A stretch of 64,000 nucleotides of DNA from Exophiala sp. HKRS030 (taxonomy: Eukaryota; Ascomycota; Eurotiomycetes; Chaetothyriales; Herpotrichiellaceae): positions 434,001-498,000 of the forward strand of contig JAHWDD010000033.1 of the NCBI GenBank assembly GCA_023897205.1. The letters are read 5' to 3'. The notes under the pieces are model-generated. The model saw nothing but the letters and a program-made list of their open reading frames with translations. It made no database searches and had not been told where the DNA came from. Shown here in pieces: positions 11,954-22,585 of the stretch (positions within the stretch are counted from its first letter, which is position 1; every line of letters starts with the position of its first letter). The position numbers were made by a program, and so were the translations under genes.

Positions 11954-13744
11954 TCACTCATCTTCGGCCTCCGCGTCTTCATCCTCGGTCTCAGCCTCTG
12001 CATCTTCGTCCGAGGGAGTATCATCTTCAACGGCTGCCTCAACTTCTTCGTCGATCATAGAGTCTTCGTCGTTGTCTTCCTCATCGCTCGCCTTGTCTTC
12101 ATCGTCGAGATCCTTCACAGTAATCACTCTCTTGCTCCGACGGTTTATACCAGAAGCCTTTCCATTGATGGAAGGATCAAGACTGGCAAGCATGTATGCA
12201 CCTTTTCTTTTATGAATCAAACCCTCTTGGATGGCCCACTGTTTCAAACCATCATCGACCTCTTCTTGCTCAGGATTGGAACCATCGCGCTCAAAGTGTC
12301 GGCCCACATGTTCCATTCGATCTTCCCATGCTTTTTTCTCTGGGGTATCTACAAAGATTTTTCCACAGAATCCACAACTGCTCTTCTCGGGTGCCTTTCT
12401 GTTGTCAACCCAACAACGACTTCGGATGACTTCGAGTTGAGATTCGAACTTTTCTTTTTCCTTTTTGGATACACCCTCTTCACCTCGCTTGCTGTTCGAC
12501 CATGGTGCATGCATCCTGCGACAGTGTTGAGTGAATAGATCCTTTCTGTTGAAGTCATTGAAGCCTCGGTGAAGATTGCGTGTGTTCGTGGGCGAACATG
12601 AACCGAGATCACATCGAAAGTAACCCAGTTGGAGATGTTGTGAGGAGACATGACGTTTCCATTCATTCTTGCTGGCAAATGTCGCGGGACAGCCATAGTG
12701 GTGAAATGTACAGGGAAAGGATTTGGTTCCTGGCTGGCGTTTCTTCGAGGAAGGCTTCTTGACCTTTGAGCGCGACATGGTCTGAGAGTCTTTACGATTG
12801 TGTACAGGCTTTTTCACTCTTGGAGTGCCCAGCACCTCCCTCACAGGAGATTTCTGCTGTCCCTTGTCGCCCAATGAAATGGTGCTCTCGATTCGGTGTG
12901 TCTTGATGGTTGTTTTGCGGGGAGACCGTCGCCTACCAGGGATGAATTCGGACTCGTTGTCGCTTTCATGAGCACGACTATCCTTGTACTCATCCCCTGC
13001 TAGGCGGTAATCGTCAGGGGAGAGACCAATGCCCGAGTCCACAGGGCTGGGGACTTCTTCTGACAACTCCAGTTCTTCTGGATTAAGGTTTGGCTGCAGA
13101 TTGTCCACTTCTTCCATGGGATTTTCGTCTAGTATGGGATCCGGTGCCACCTGGAAGTCCCTTAGCCTGACGGGAGTTTGAGAGATAGAGGTCGAGCCCA
13201 TGGACATGGTTGGCACAAGTGGAGTTGTGGGAGTCCAAGTAGCCATGACCTCATGGGAAGACTTGATAGGTAGTCGACCAGGCTCAACATGCAGTGAGAT
13301 GAGAGGAGAATCATATGGGTTTCGAAGAGCGTCCGGACTGAGGGCGTATTCACTGTAACATGATTCATTACTGGAGAGAGCAAAACCATTAGGGTCTGTT
13401 GGTGAGAGATAGCGCACGTTTCTGTACTGCTCAGGATCTTCGTATTGCGAAGGGAGAAAAGCAGTGTTGGAGAGGCCGTTCATGGAGAGTGACTGGGACG
13501 GTGTTCGACCAAAGCCGTGATCGATAGGGTTGTATGCGGTCGAAGCTCTCTGTGGGGCGTGTGTAATGTGGTGTTGACTGGTCATGTATGCTTCATGAGA
13601 GGGAAGAAAGTCGAGCTGGGGATCAATACTGGGGAAGCTTCCACCGACGTACCAGCACCGAGTCGGGTCATGGTCGTGATTGTAGAATTCGTATTCTGGT
13701 CCCTCACTTCCTAGCAAGTCTTGGTATTGAGCAAAAGAAGCCAT
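11954..13744 (-). CDS. C2H2 zinc-finger protein, probable transcription factor
   Basis: Single exon, 596 residues from the ATG at 13744 (an in-frame ATG at 13768 would add eight residues). The long N-terminal half is Ser/Pro-rich and probably disordered. A basic stretch (SRSKVKKPSSKKR) precedes a C2H2 finger at about residues 343-371 (CTFHHYGCPATF..WKRHVSSQH). A second irregular zinc-binding patch lies near residue 455 (CGFCGKIF..EHVGRHF). Between them is a Cys/His-bearing linker. The C-terminal ~60 residues are strongly acidic (runs of D and E), which may act as an activation region. This layout is common in fungal C2H2 regulators with few fingers. DNA target and regulon are unknown. The upstream intergenic region is unusually long (6.6 kb). 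Confidence 0.88.
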   Translation of the reverse strand: MASFAQYQDLLGSEGPEYEFYNHDHDPTRCWYVGGSFPSIDPQLDFLPSHEAYMTSQHHITHAPQRASTAYNPIDHGFGRTPSQSLSMNGLSNTAFLPSQYEDPEQYRNVRYLSPTDPNGFALSSNESCYSEYALSPDALRNPYDSPLISLHVEPGRLPIKSSHEVMATWTPTTPLVPTMSMGSTSISQTPVRLRDFQVAPDPILDENPMEEVDNLQPNLNPEELELSEEVPSPVDSGIGLSPDDYRLAGDEYKDSRAHESDNESEFIPGRRRSPRKTTIKTHRIESTISLGDKGQQKSPVREVLGTPRVKKPVHNRKDSQTMSRSKVKKPSSKKRQPGTKSFPCTFHHYGCPATFASKNEWKRHVSSQHLQLGYFRCDLGSCSPTNTRNLHRGFNDFNRKDLFTQHCRRMHAPWSNSKRGEEGVSKKEKEKFESQLEVIRSRCWVDNRKAPEKSSCGFCGKIFVDTPEKKAWEDRMEHVGRHFERDGSNPEQEEVDDGLKQWAIQEGLIHKRKGAYMLASLDPSINGKASGINRRSKRVITVKDLDDEDKASDEEDNDEDSMIDEEVEAAVEDDTPSDEDAEAETEDEDAEAEDE

Positions 13745-16700
13745 GTGTGGTTCACCGTTCACCACCAAGTGTGGGCGATGAGACTCAATCTAAGAAGGCT
13801 GGAGGGCAAAACATATGAATGATAGAGAATTGGTAAGAGGAAATGGAGTGTGTGACAGGATCAGATGAATTGGAAGAGTGGTTGTAGCGGTGGACCAAGA
13901 GGTTTCTATAAAACCAAACATGTACAGTATTGTGGCGGACGTAGGTATGGCATACCAGCACGATCGGAACGAGACAGAAGCATACGCTACGTTGTTTCCC
14001 AATACTCGAAACCGAGAAAAGGGGCGGAGACTGTTGATGGTATTGGGCATTGTGGATTGCATCAGCTGGCTGAGGAAATGGTTCGAACGAATGCAGGGTC
14101 AGGGTGGTTAGGCCTCAAGATGCAAAGGCGCACAATTCGTGGGTATTGGATGTATCCATCCGGAGCCGCAATGGCTGGCCAAAATGTTACTAGTGTCGAG
14201 TCGCATGGGGAGAGGTTTTGGCCAGCTAGGCGATCTGGTCGGGTCTCATGAGGTTGTGACACCGATAAGGATGCCTTGTGGTGGTTGTGAATGTTGGAGT
14301 GGAAGGGTCCCTGTATAGTTGGGGAGTTGTGATTGGCTGGATGGGACCGGTGTGACTCTCGTTAGCGCGACCAGGCGTCGACGTTGGCCTTTTTTGGTTG
14401 CCTCGTTTGAGTTCCCATGTCTACAGATGGTTTCTGGTGCATGGGAGGGCTTGTGGGACAGGCAGTCTAGCCGAACTGGTGTGGAGGCGAAGCGAATTGC
14501 AGACTCAGAGTGGCCGCAAGCACCTGGCCCCTGCATTGCCCCCATGATTGAGCTGGTCTAGCTCCAGGATGATGTGTGGGCGAAGGCTCATGCAAAGTGA
14601 TTGGGTCATTTGGGGAATTGATTGACCATTTGTTCGAAGGCAGAAGATTCGAGTGGCGTCAAGGATGGCTTTGAGGGTTTGCTCGAAACCGGCGAGAGAG
14701 GATTTGGCAACAACTGGTGGGGTGAAGGGACTCGGGAGGAGGTTGGACACGACCGGTAGACGAGGGGAGGGCACGGATGGCATGGTAGGCAAGTTGTAGA
14801 GAGCTGGTGATAGAGCATAGAGATTGTGGTTGACAAGTTGACAAGTTTTCACGACGGAGATGTCGGGGATACATTTGTTGGCCAATGTGCGGGCTCCTTC
14901 CTCGATTGAGGAATCGGAGCCCAACGGTGCAAGAGGAAAGAGCAACCCGACAAAAGTGCACCTGCTAACTATTCGTATTGCAAGAAGCCAGAGCAGGCAA
15001 GAGCGACCCAGAGCAGAATTCGATTGCCAAGTCACGAACCCAAGTTACAACAACCAAGAATCACCGCGAGGCCTTTCCGGAGGCACTGGAGGACACAGCT
15101 CACACAGCTGTACGGATACAAGTAAGTTAGGCTTGGAGCCATGGAGGAGTGGGACCCAGACACCCGGAGCCGGGACGGGTCTTGGTCCTAGTGAAGCCAT
15201 GGCTTTGGGGAAAGGACTAAAAAGTGGCACGGGCACGCACGACTCACGAGCCAAGGACATGAGGGCTGCATGATTGATGAGAAGGTCCAAGCCCAAGTTC
15301 AAAGGACGCAGGGGTTGGGTACTAAATATACCTCATTAGCCCGTGATGGCGCAACGAGTACGAGGAAAAGGGAGAAGACGTAATATTGAATTTCTGTTTA
15401 GACTCAAGACTCAAGTCTGGACTCGTTGCGAGCGCTCTTTTGTTTGTTGATCAATAATGGTGTTTGAGAGTGGATGCTGATGTGTACAGTATCTGACAGG
15501 GGGTTGACTTTGTAAGTTTGTGACTTGTTGGTATTCCTGGGGAGGGTGGTGGGTGAAGGCTCCACTGTGCAGACTCTGGAGCACGAGGCGAGTGGGAAGA
15601 GAGACGATATTGGAGAAGATCGGCTACTGAGATTGAATGGCACTGGATGGGCTTACCTATATCAGGATGGCTCTGTCACACTTTAGAGGGCGGATGGATG
15701 TTGGAAGGAAAATGTGGACAAACCTGGAGGGGATGGGTTTCACAGGATACGTGACTTGAGCCGCTAGATGCGCCGTGTGTAGGGCGCTCGGTAGAGATGT
15801 GTGAGATGTGTGAGATGGGGAGATGGTGACATGAGTAGTCCATAGTTGGTCGAAACACAATGCCTTTACCAAGTCGGTCGCTTGAAATTGACTACTGTGT
15901 ACCAGACGAAACAGTGCAACAAGCGACAGATACAGATACAGATGGTGACCCACAGCGGGAAGAAACAGGTTGAAAAAGAGGGAGGAAAACAGCAAACGAG
16001 CGAGGGCAGTGGCAGGACTTGGGGCCAGAAAACGGCACTTTTGCTAGTGAATGCCAGAATGCACTAAGTTAATCTACGGAGTACTAACGATAGCTTAGAG
16101 GGTCAAGATTCAAGATTTTACCAGGTGATACGCTGTACTTTTTGGTTCGTTGGACATTGGACATTGAATGGGAGAGAGGGGCGGGGCCAGGTTTGATTAT
16201 TCATACTTGTTACTGGGATATTGGAGCTGTGGGGGTTGATGAGTGAAGGTTTAACTGTATGGCTAGGTAGATTCATGACAAAAGTGCAATGCATGGCTGG
16301 CTTTGGGGTGTGAGTCGAGTCGAGTCGAGTTGAGTCATTGTTACAGTACCTTGAGCATACTCTTTTTCCATGCCTGTACTGTTATCTTCAATGTACTCTG
16401 AATTGTGTGGAAAATCGACTGCACAAAGTTTGCACAAAGGTTCAAGGATAGAGCAAGCGACTCGGCCCGCACAAGATGCATGCTTGGCTGTCTCGCAGTT
16501 TTATCATCGCCAGGGATCACCATTCACCATTCACCATTCACCATACACCTAGAATCTACCTATGTACCTAGGTAGGAGCCACCTAGCAACTGATAAGGGT
16601 GGTTCAGTACTGTACTCCGTAACTGTACTCCGTAGGGGCACGAGGGGCCAAAGGCGTCAAATCCTTTGGGCCAAGTGCCGGGCGTTCCCTTGGGTCCACG

Positions 16701-16773
16701 AGTCGCATGGGCCCGTAGCCGCCGCGAGCCACCCTTGAAGCCTAAAGTGCCTTGCCACCTTTAAGGTGATCCG

Positions 16774-16860
16774 TGGGCAGTGGCAGTGGGCAGTGGCAGT
16801 GGGCAGTGGGCAGTGGCAGTGGGCAGTGGGCAGTGGCAGTGGGCAGTGGCAGTGGGTGGG
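16774..16860 (+). repeat. GTGGGCAGTGGCA minisatellite
   Basis: Alternating units of GGGCAGT and GGCAGT repeat for about 87 bases, all with the G-rich strand on plus. The array is open in all plus frames, which creates spurious long ORFs. Confidence 0.9.
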
Positions 16861-16873
16861 TGCTTTGAGCCCT

Positions 16874-16973
16874 GGGAGCCTGGGAGCCTGGGAGCCTGGG
16901 AGCCTGGGAGCCTGGGAGCCTGGGAGCCTGGGAGCCTGGGAGCCTGGGAGCCTGGGAGCCTGGAGCCTGGGAG
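16874..16973 (+). repeat. GGGAGCCT octamer minisatellite with G-quadruplex pattern
   Basis: Eleven perfect tandem copies of the 8-mer GGGAGCCT (GGG at 16874, 16882, and so on to 16954), one 7-base variant with GG instead of GGG, and a final partial copy. Each GGG is followed by a five-base loop, so the tract fits the G3-N1-7 quadruplex rule many times over. It starts 13 bases after the neighbouring minisatellite. Confidence 0.93.
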
Positions 16974-17541
16974 TCTGTGCTGTATCAAACCTGGAACTTT
17001 CCATTGCCAAGCCTCTCTGGTGTCAACCTTGGTGGCGGTCATTGTCTCAACTACCTCCCACCTGCCTCCTCTACTGTACTTGTCCCATACGGAGTTAGTT
17101 CGGACGACGACAATGTTCAAATGATGCATCTTACAGAGGAATCTTTGAGCCCTAGACTCTCTGACAATGACGCATCGCTTGTTCGCCTCGTTGCCTGTTA
17201 TTGGGGTCCATTTGTTTCTTTATCCCTTTTCCCCTTTTCGTCCTTTATCGGCAGACTTCTGTTGCCTTGTGGATGCCAGTCAAGCCATTCTCCAGGGCAC
17301 CCAGAGAGTCAGAGGTATGGTGTCTTATTATTTGGTAATCCCATCAACAACCACCACCACCACCACCAACGTCATTGTTGTGAAGAACAGATCCCGCCGC
17401 CTTTGCCTGGTTTCAGAAGCCGTATCCCAGACCTACCCTCCACCACCAGTCACAAAGTTACAATCACACGAGAACACCATCTCCCACCGGTCTCGGATCA
17501 TTGACTTTGGAGGGCCTTGCAAAGGCGAAAGATTCGGAAAA

Positions 17542-17588
17542 CTTGGGAACCTTGTCAATCTTGGGAATCTTGGGAATCTTGGGAATCT
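17542..17588 (+). repeat. CTTGGGAAT nonamer repeat
   Basis: Three perfect and two diverged copies of a 9-base unit, again with a GGG core on the plus strand. Confidence 0.8.
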
Positions 17589-20411
17589 GGAGACCTGTGC
17601 TCGGTTCCAACAAAAAGCAACCAGGCACCTGACCGGGGGTTCACTTCCTTTTGCTCTCGTACCTTGATCATTTTGTCAAGTTGGATGTTGTAGGCACCGT
17701 GTAGGGACTCTGACAATCTCTTTGGAGACTAGTTCGTCGGCAGGTGCATCACGCTAACTCATAACTATCAATGAATTCATCTTGCTCTCCCTATCCATGT
17801 CCTTGTCCCTGTGCATGCTTGTTGTGCCCATGCCCGTGCCCATGCCCATACCCATGCCTCTGACTCCGAATGCTACGGATCTTAGTTATGACTCCCAAAC
17901 TCGAAGAATCGAGATGCCCTGCATCGACCACGCGGAATGCAAGGAGCTCTCCGATCACCGACCGGTATGTCGGACCTTTGGGAGCAGGGAAACCCAGAGC
18001 CTGTACCAGGTAGTCTGCACCCTGTAATCTGCAGCCCGTCGCCTAAAGGCTGTCGCCTAGAGGCTGTCGGCTGTTCGCGAACAGGGTACGCACAGGCCAC
18101 AAAACACTTGCCTGGGCACCTCTCACCACCTAAATAATCCCCACATGTGGCCTAGAGGTGCCTAGGGATTGCCTAGTTGGTGCCTAGGGGCTGCCGTGGA
18201 CAACAACGCACACCCATCAATTCACAATTGTTCAACAAACCAACCAATCAACCAACCAGCTACTAACTACCTACGGAGGTAGTTACAGTAACTCTCCTTT
18301 TGCAGCTACTTGTCGCTACCGGTCACGGTCACGCTCGACCACATCACTTTGTAATTAATGACTGGCCATGACTTGCTAATCAGAATTATTGACCAGTATT
18401 CGTCATCTAAAACAAGATGCGATCGTCGAAACCAACTCATCCGAACCAATAAGCGAACCAGTACTCCCGCCTTCTCGGTGAGTAAAAGAGTAGCAGAATG
18501 CATTACGGAGTAGTTAGTACACTCCTCTGACCAACCAACTACTTGATCCTTTTTCAAAATCCAAATCACGATCCTTTCTCAACACATGTGTACATAATAC
18601 TTGTTATTTGCCTGGTTCCGAGTTCGTCAGCCCAAGTCCAAAGACCAAGACCAAGACCAAAACGCACGCATGAATTTGCCTTGTGTATGTTTGATGAATA
18701 AAAGGTCCGAGGGATTTTTGAATTCTCGTGATCATGATCAGAATCACGATCATAATCGTACTCATCAGCAGCAGGATTCTCCTATACGAATAGATAGGCC
18801 AGACAGACAGACGAACAAAAAAACATCATCGTCATCATCATCATTCTTCTTCTTGCTTGTTTTCACTCACTCTCCTTAACTCACCGTAATCAATTTCTCT
18901 TAACCCGGTCTTCGAAACCAAAACATCCATTTTCTGAATCATGTGCAAGGGCCCGCCCCCATTCCCCTCTCCTTGACAAAATCCCGAGCAATAATGCCCC
19001 TCAGAGATTGACTGATGGATTGATCGATCGATCTTGATTCTGCAGTGTGCACCGAACCCAATTCATCCCAACCCAACCCAATGCAACCCAACCCAATCTA
19101 GCCCAGCCCAGCCCAGACCAGCCCACGTGTCTCCTGGAAGCTAACCAACTATATAATAACCAGCCATGGGGGGAGCGGAGGGACGCGACGGGAGGGGGAA
19201 GAGAGCCTATTCTTCAAGCCACGAACTTCCCCTTCCGGCTTGCCTAAACTACCATGTAGTTAGTAGTTAGTTAGTTAGTTAGCATGGCGATCAGATCAAC
19301 ATCCGCTCTTGTCTGCTCCGTACGGAGTATGTATGTATGTATGTATATGTAACTAAATAGTTAACTAACTAACCCACTAACTACTAGACTAGGTAACCAA
19401 CTACTGCCGTCTGCACAAAGTATGTACCTACTCTGGACCGATCATATTTGATGTTGATATTACCTATTCTTCCACCCATGTGTTGTCGCATGGCGCATGG
19501 CTGCTTTTGGGATCCCTCGTGCATCCTAACTGACTAACTAACTAAGCAACCAACCAACTAACTAACATAGCTACCTAAGTTAGTGTAGATACCTACTGTA
19601 CAGTAAGTCACCCTCGCCTACCAAAAAAAAAAGACCCCCGTCCCCTCCTGGTTCCCAATTGCCAATGTCCAGTGTCCACTTACCGTACGTACTCGCGCCT
19701 GGGACCCCGGAAGAGCTGAGAGCTGACTAGTCACAGAACCCTGGCACCTGGCTCTGGTTATGCAGAGCATCCGATGGCTCAGGTCGGTCAGTCGGTTGGT
19801 CAGTCAGTCAGCATTGAATGATTCAATATGATTTCTAGTCATTAATGGGAGGAAAATTACCCTGGTTGACTAGTCCCTTTCTCTCTCTGTCCACCCGTAG
19901 TAGACTACCTTATGTACCCTGTTTTCGCTTCGGTCATGTCATGTTGTCATGGGTCCTTGTCTGCTTTTGACTATCTAGTCGAAGAATGTCATTTGAGCTA
20001 GGGCTCGGATCGCTTGATCGAGATTCAAGCACATCTTGTCCCCTGTTTCGGTCTAGACTTCTCGCTCTCTGCTCTTCATCCGATCCTCAGCGTGCTCGAA
20101 TTGCCCTTTTAGGGGAATCCAGCTTGCCAGATTCGGTAGCCGCAATTCTACCTCCCCTTGCAGGTGCCTTGTGTACCTACCTCCATTCTCAGACCGACCT
20201 CCAACCCCCTCATACCTATCATCATTTCAGCAACTTTTCACGAATCACGACTGATCCTGGTCTTCACCAACTTCAATCCCCTTTTGGCTTCTTGGATGTG
20301 CGAGTTCTCGTCAAACTGTCGCATGCTGTTTGCATGCTATTTCGCTCTCAAGTTTCATCCATCCACGTCCGTGTCTGCTGAACACCCGTAACAGCACCGT
20401 GCATTCGACCT

Positions 20412-22585
20412 TCAAATCTTACGCACCCGAACTCGCATACCATGGTCATCGTACCAATCATAGTCGTCCATCCCTCCCTCTTGGGCTTTGGGTCTCTCCA
20501 CAATAGTGGCTTCCTTGTCACGCCTCAATTCTAGACCATCATCTGACTGTGAGTCCATTGAACCATGTCGATGATGAACATTTCGTCGACCCTTAGAGTC
20601 CGAATGGAAGTTTTCGTCACTCTCCTCGTCCGGTGCCGAGCGATGATTTCGAGACGACAGAGGAAGTGGTGATGGACCCAGAGCCTGAATCAGCTCATTA
20701 CTTTGAACATCATATCCCTCACCTGCTTCGACCTTGTCAGCTTGGACTAATGGAGAAACACAACCCTGGTTGATCAACTGACCTGTAGCGCCATGAACTC
20801 TTGGTCTTGTCTGGCTTCGTCCACGATGCGAAGGTCTTGATCTGGATCTGGATCTTGTTTCAAGGTGTCTGCTCAGCTTCCCTTCTCTTTGAAATTGTTC
20901 GTCGCTGTCGTCAAATAGCTCGTGATGCTCTGGATGAGCTACTGCTGCCTCAACACTCTTCAGTACCTCCTTCCTCGTACCTCGTGCCCGTGACTTATCC
21001 CGGTATCCTCCGAATGCCAATCTACTGTCGCCTCGTGAATATTCTGCACCATATTCCTGTCGGTTATCCTGAAATTGAGTGGCAGATGGACCAACAGCGT
21101 ATGTGTTGGAGGAATGTCGTTGGAGTACCATACGTTGCTCCTTCCCCGTGTGCCGTGAAATAGAGCGATTTCTGCAAAGGTTAGCACATCGTCAATACGA
21201 ACCAAGGACTCAATCACATACCTCTGCGGCCTTGAATCCTCGTATTCTCCGTAATGTAGATCAGCTTCTGTGACAGGTATCCTCCGTGTCTGGCCACGAT
21301 CCATGTAGACTGCCTGGTCGCCAGGAGAAATTCGTAGTCGCCGAACGTGCCGGTGCAAATCCACATCTGGTGACTCACGCCGACGGTATCCTCTGCGGCG
21401 AGAACGACGATAGTGGTCATCAGAGAGGAGTGAATCTGACTCCGAGGACGAAATCTCATCATATTCATCGTATTCATCACAATCATCGTAGAAATTGTCT
21501 CTCTGGCGACGACGGGATGGGTTCCGGCGGGAATGACTCACTCTCCTGGGACGCCTCGAAGAACTTCTTCTTTTTCTCACTCTACTCGGTGCCCGAGACT
21601 GAACGCGCCGTGGTCTATGTGATTCTGGCTCGGATAAGCTGCAGTCATCTTCACTATCCGTAGCTTCTTCTTGACATTTACGGCATATAGTCTTCGCAGG
21701 TGCTTGACCAGGTGGAATGGGATGTTTGAAATGATATCGAGCCGACCTATACCGCCCACATATATCACATTTGTATCTCGTCTCTTGAGGCGTGGGAAAT
21801 TGTAATCGGTCCTGATTGGGGTACGGATTTGGATGAGCTTGAAGTAACCCAGTACGAGGATCGACAGGAATCGAGCCTGGAGGAGCCACGCTGAACGGAG
21901 TTTGTTGGGGTAATGGTTGTGAATGCTGAGCGAGGGCTGCAAAGCTGATATCCAGTGCTGCAGGATGTGGTTGTAGGGGAAATCCGCTAGGCAAAGTGTA
22001 GGGGAAACATTGGGCAGGCAAATTCATTAAGCTGTGTGCATTCTTCTCAACCAACCCACTCTGGTCTTGATGAGCCCACGGAATATAAGGTTGCGTAGAC
22101 GGGAAAGGGTAAATGCTGACAGGTTGAGGCAACCGTTGGATCTGTGATGAAGGAGGATCTTGAGGCGAAGGTTCATGACCTTGAATGGGCGTGTGGCCTG
22201 TTGAGTCGGCTGGCATAATGCGTTCAGTGTCGTTGTTCAATTGATTTTGATCGGGTTTAGAAGTGTCCCTGGAAAAGAATGAGCGAGAGAGTCGGAAGGG
22301 GATCAACTTCGAAACGGTTTGGCCAAGTGACTGTTGATGAGTCTTTTCTCTCACAAAACACGGACGTCCGTCTTGCCCTCTCTGAATCCAGACGGGACCT
22401 GGCATTGTGCAGACGAAGAGACGCCGAAAAGAAAGGAATTGTACAAGCAAGGCAAAGAATCAAAATGTTGATAAAACTGACCTGATTTGACCCCCAGCTT
22501 GATTCGCAAAGCCGTAGTAAGCATCATATGAAGCTTGGTAGATGCGACCACTGGCTGGATCGTAAAATGCGGAAGGCGGCCACAT
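20412..22585 (-). CDS. Arg/Ser-rich protein with a paired CxxC zinc-ribbon-like motif
   Basis: Three exons (22585-22482, 22268-21222, 21171-20412) encode 636 residues. The exon 1 start MWPPSAFYDPASGRIYQ and both splice phases (AG|G, AG|A) agree; the 50-nt second intron has clean GTATGT and CAG ends. The N-terminal ~200 residues are Pro/Gln-rich. At about residues 200-240 a likely zinc site reads YKCDICGRYRSARYHFKHP then ICRKC. After it comes a very basic Arg/Ser and Arg/Arg stretch, an acidic YDEYDE patch, further RS/SR segments (RSRSRSRPSHRGRS) and a Tyr/Asp-rich tail. Dipeptide content suggests a nuclear, RNA-associated protein, but no RRM is present. No named family is recognised. The first intron (22269-22481) contains open frames, so an alternative acceptor is possible. 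Confidence 0.78.

Larger units (their letters stand above)
13745..20411. other. 6.6-kb gene-free stretch upstream of the C2H2 gene
   Basis: No frame in this stretch has family features or a coherent exon structure. It holds two adjacent G-rich minisatellites (16774-16973), a CTTGGGAAT tract (17542-17588), GCCTAG-rich low complexity (18145-18190), many CTAACTAA/CCAACCAA tetranucleotide runs (18240-18290, 19255-19285, 19355-19390, 19525-19570) and copies of TACTCCGTA (about 16075, 16613, 16628, 17088, 18272, 18504, 19316). Because both flanking genes are on the minus strand, it is the 5' region of the C2H2 gene and the 3' region of the RS-rich gene. A long leader or a non-coding transcript is possible but not shown. 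Confidence 0.55.

Noticed and set aside
14505..15035. 176-codon minus-strand frame
   Set aside because: Overlapped by other frames on both strands, composition like a pyrimidine-rich leader, no domain.
16657..17129. Several 110-122-codon frames on both strands
   Set aside because: They are produced by the G-rich minisatellites: Pro/Gly/Leu and Ala/Val repeats only.
22257..22463. Alternative exon in intron 1 of the RS-rich gene
   Set aside because: It runs into a stop soon after and the acceptor at 22268 gives a clean in-phase join.
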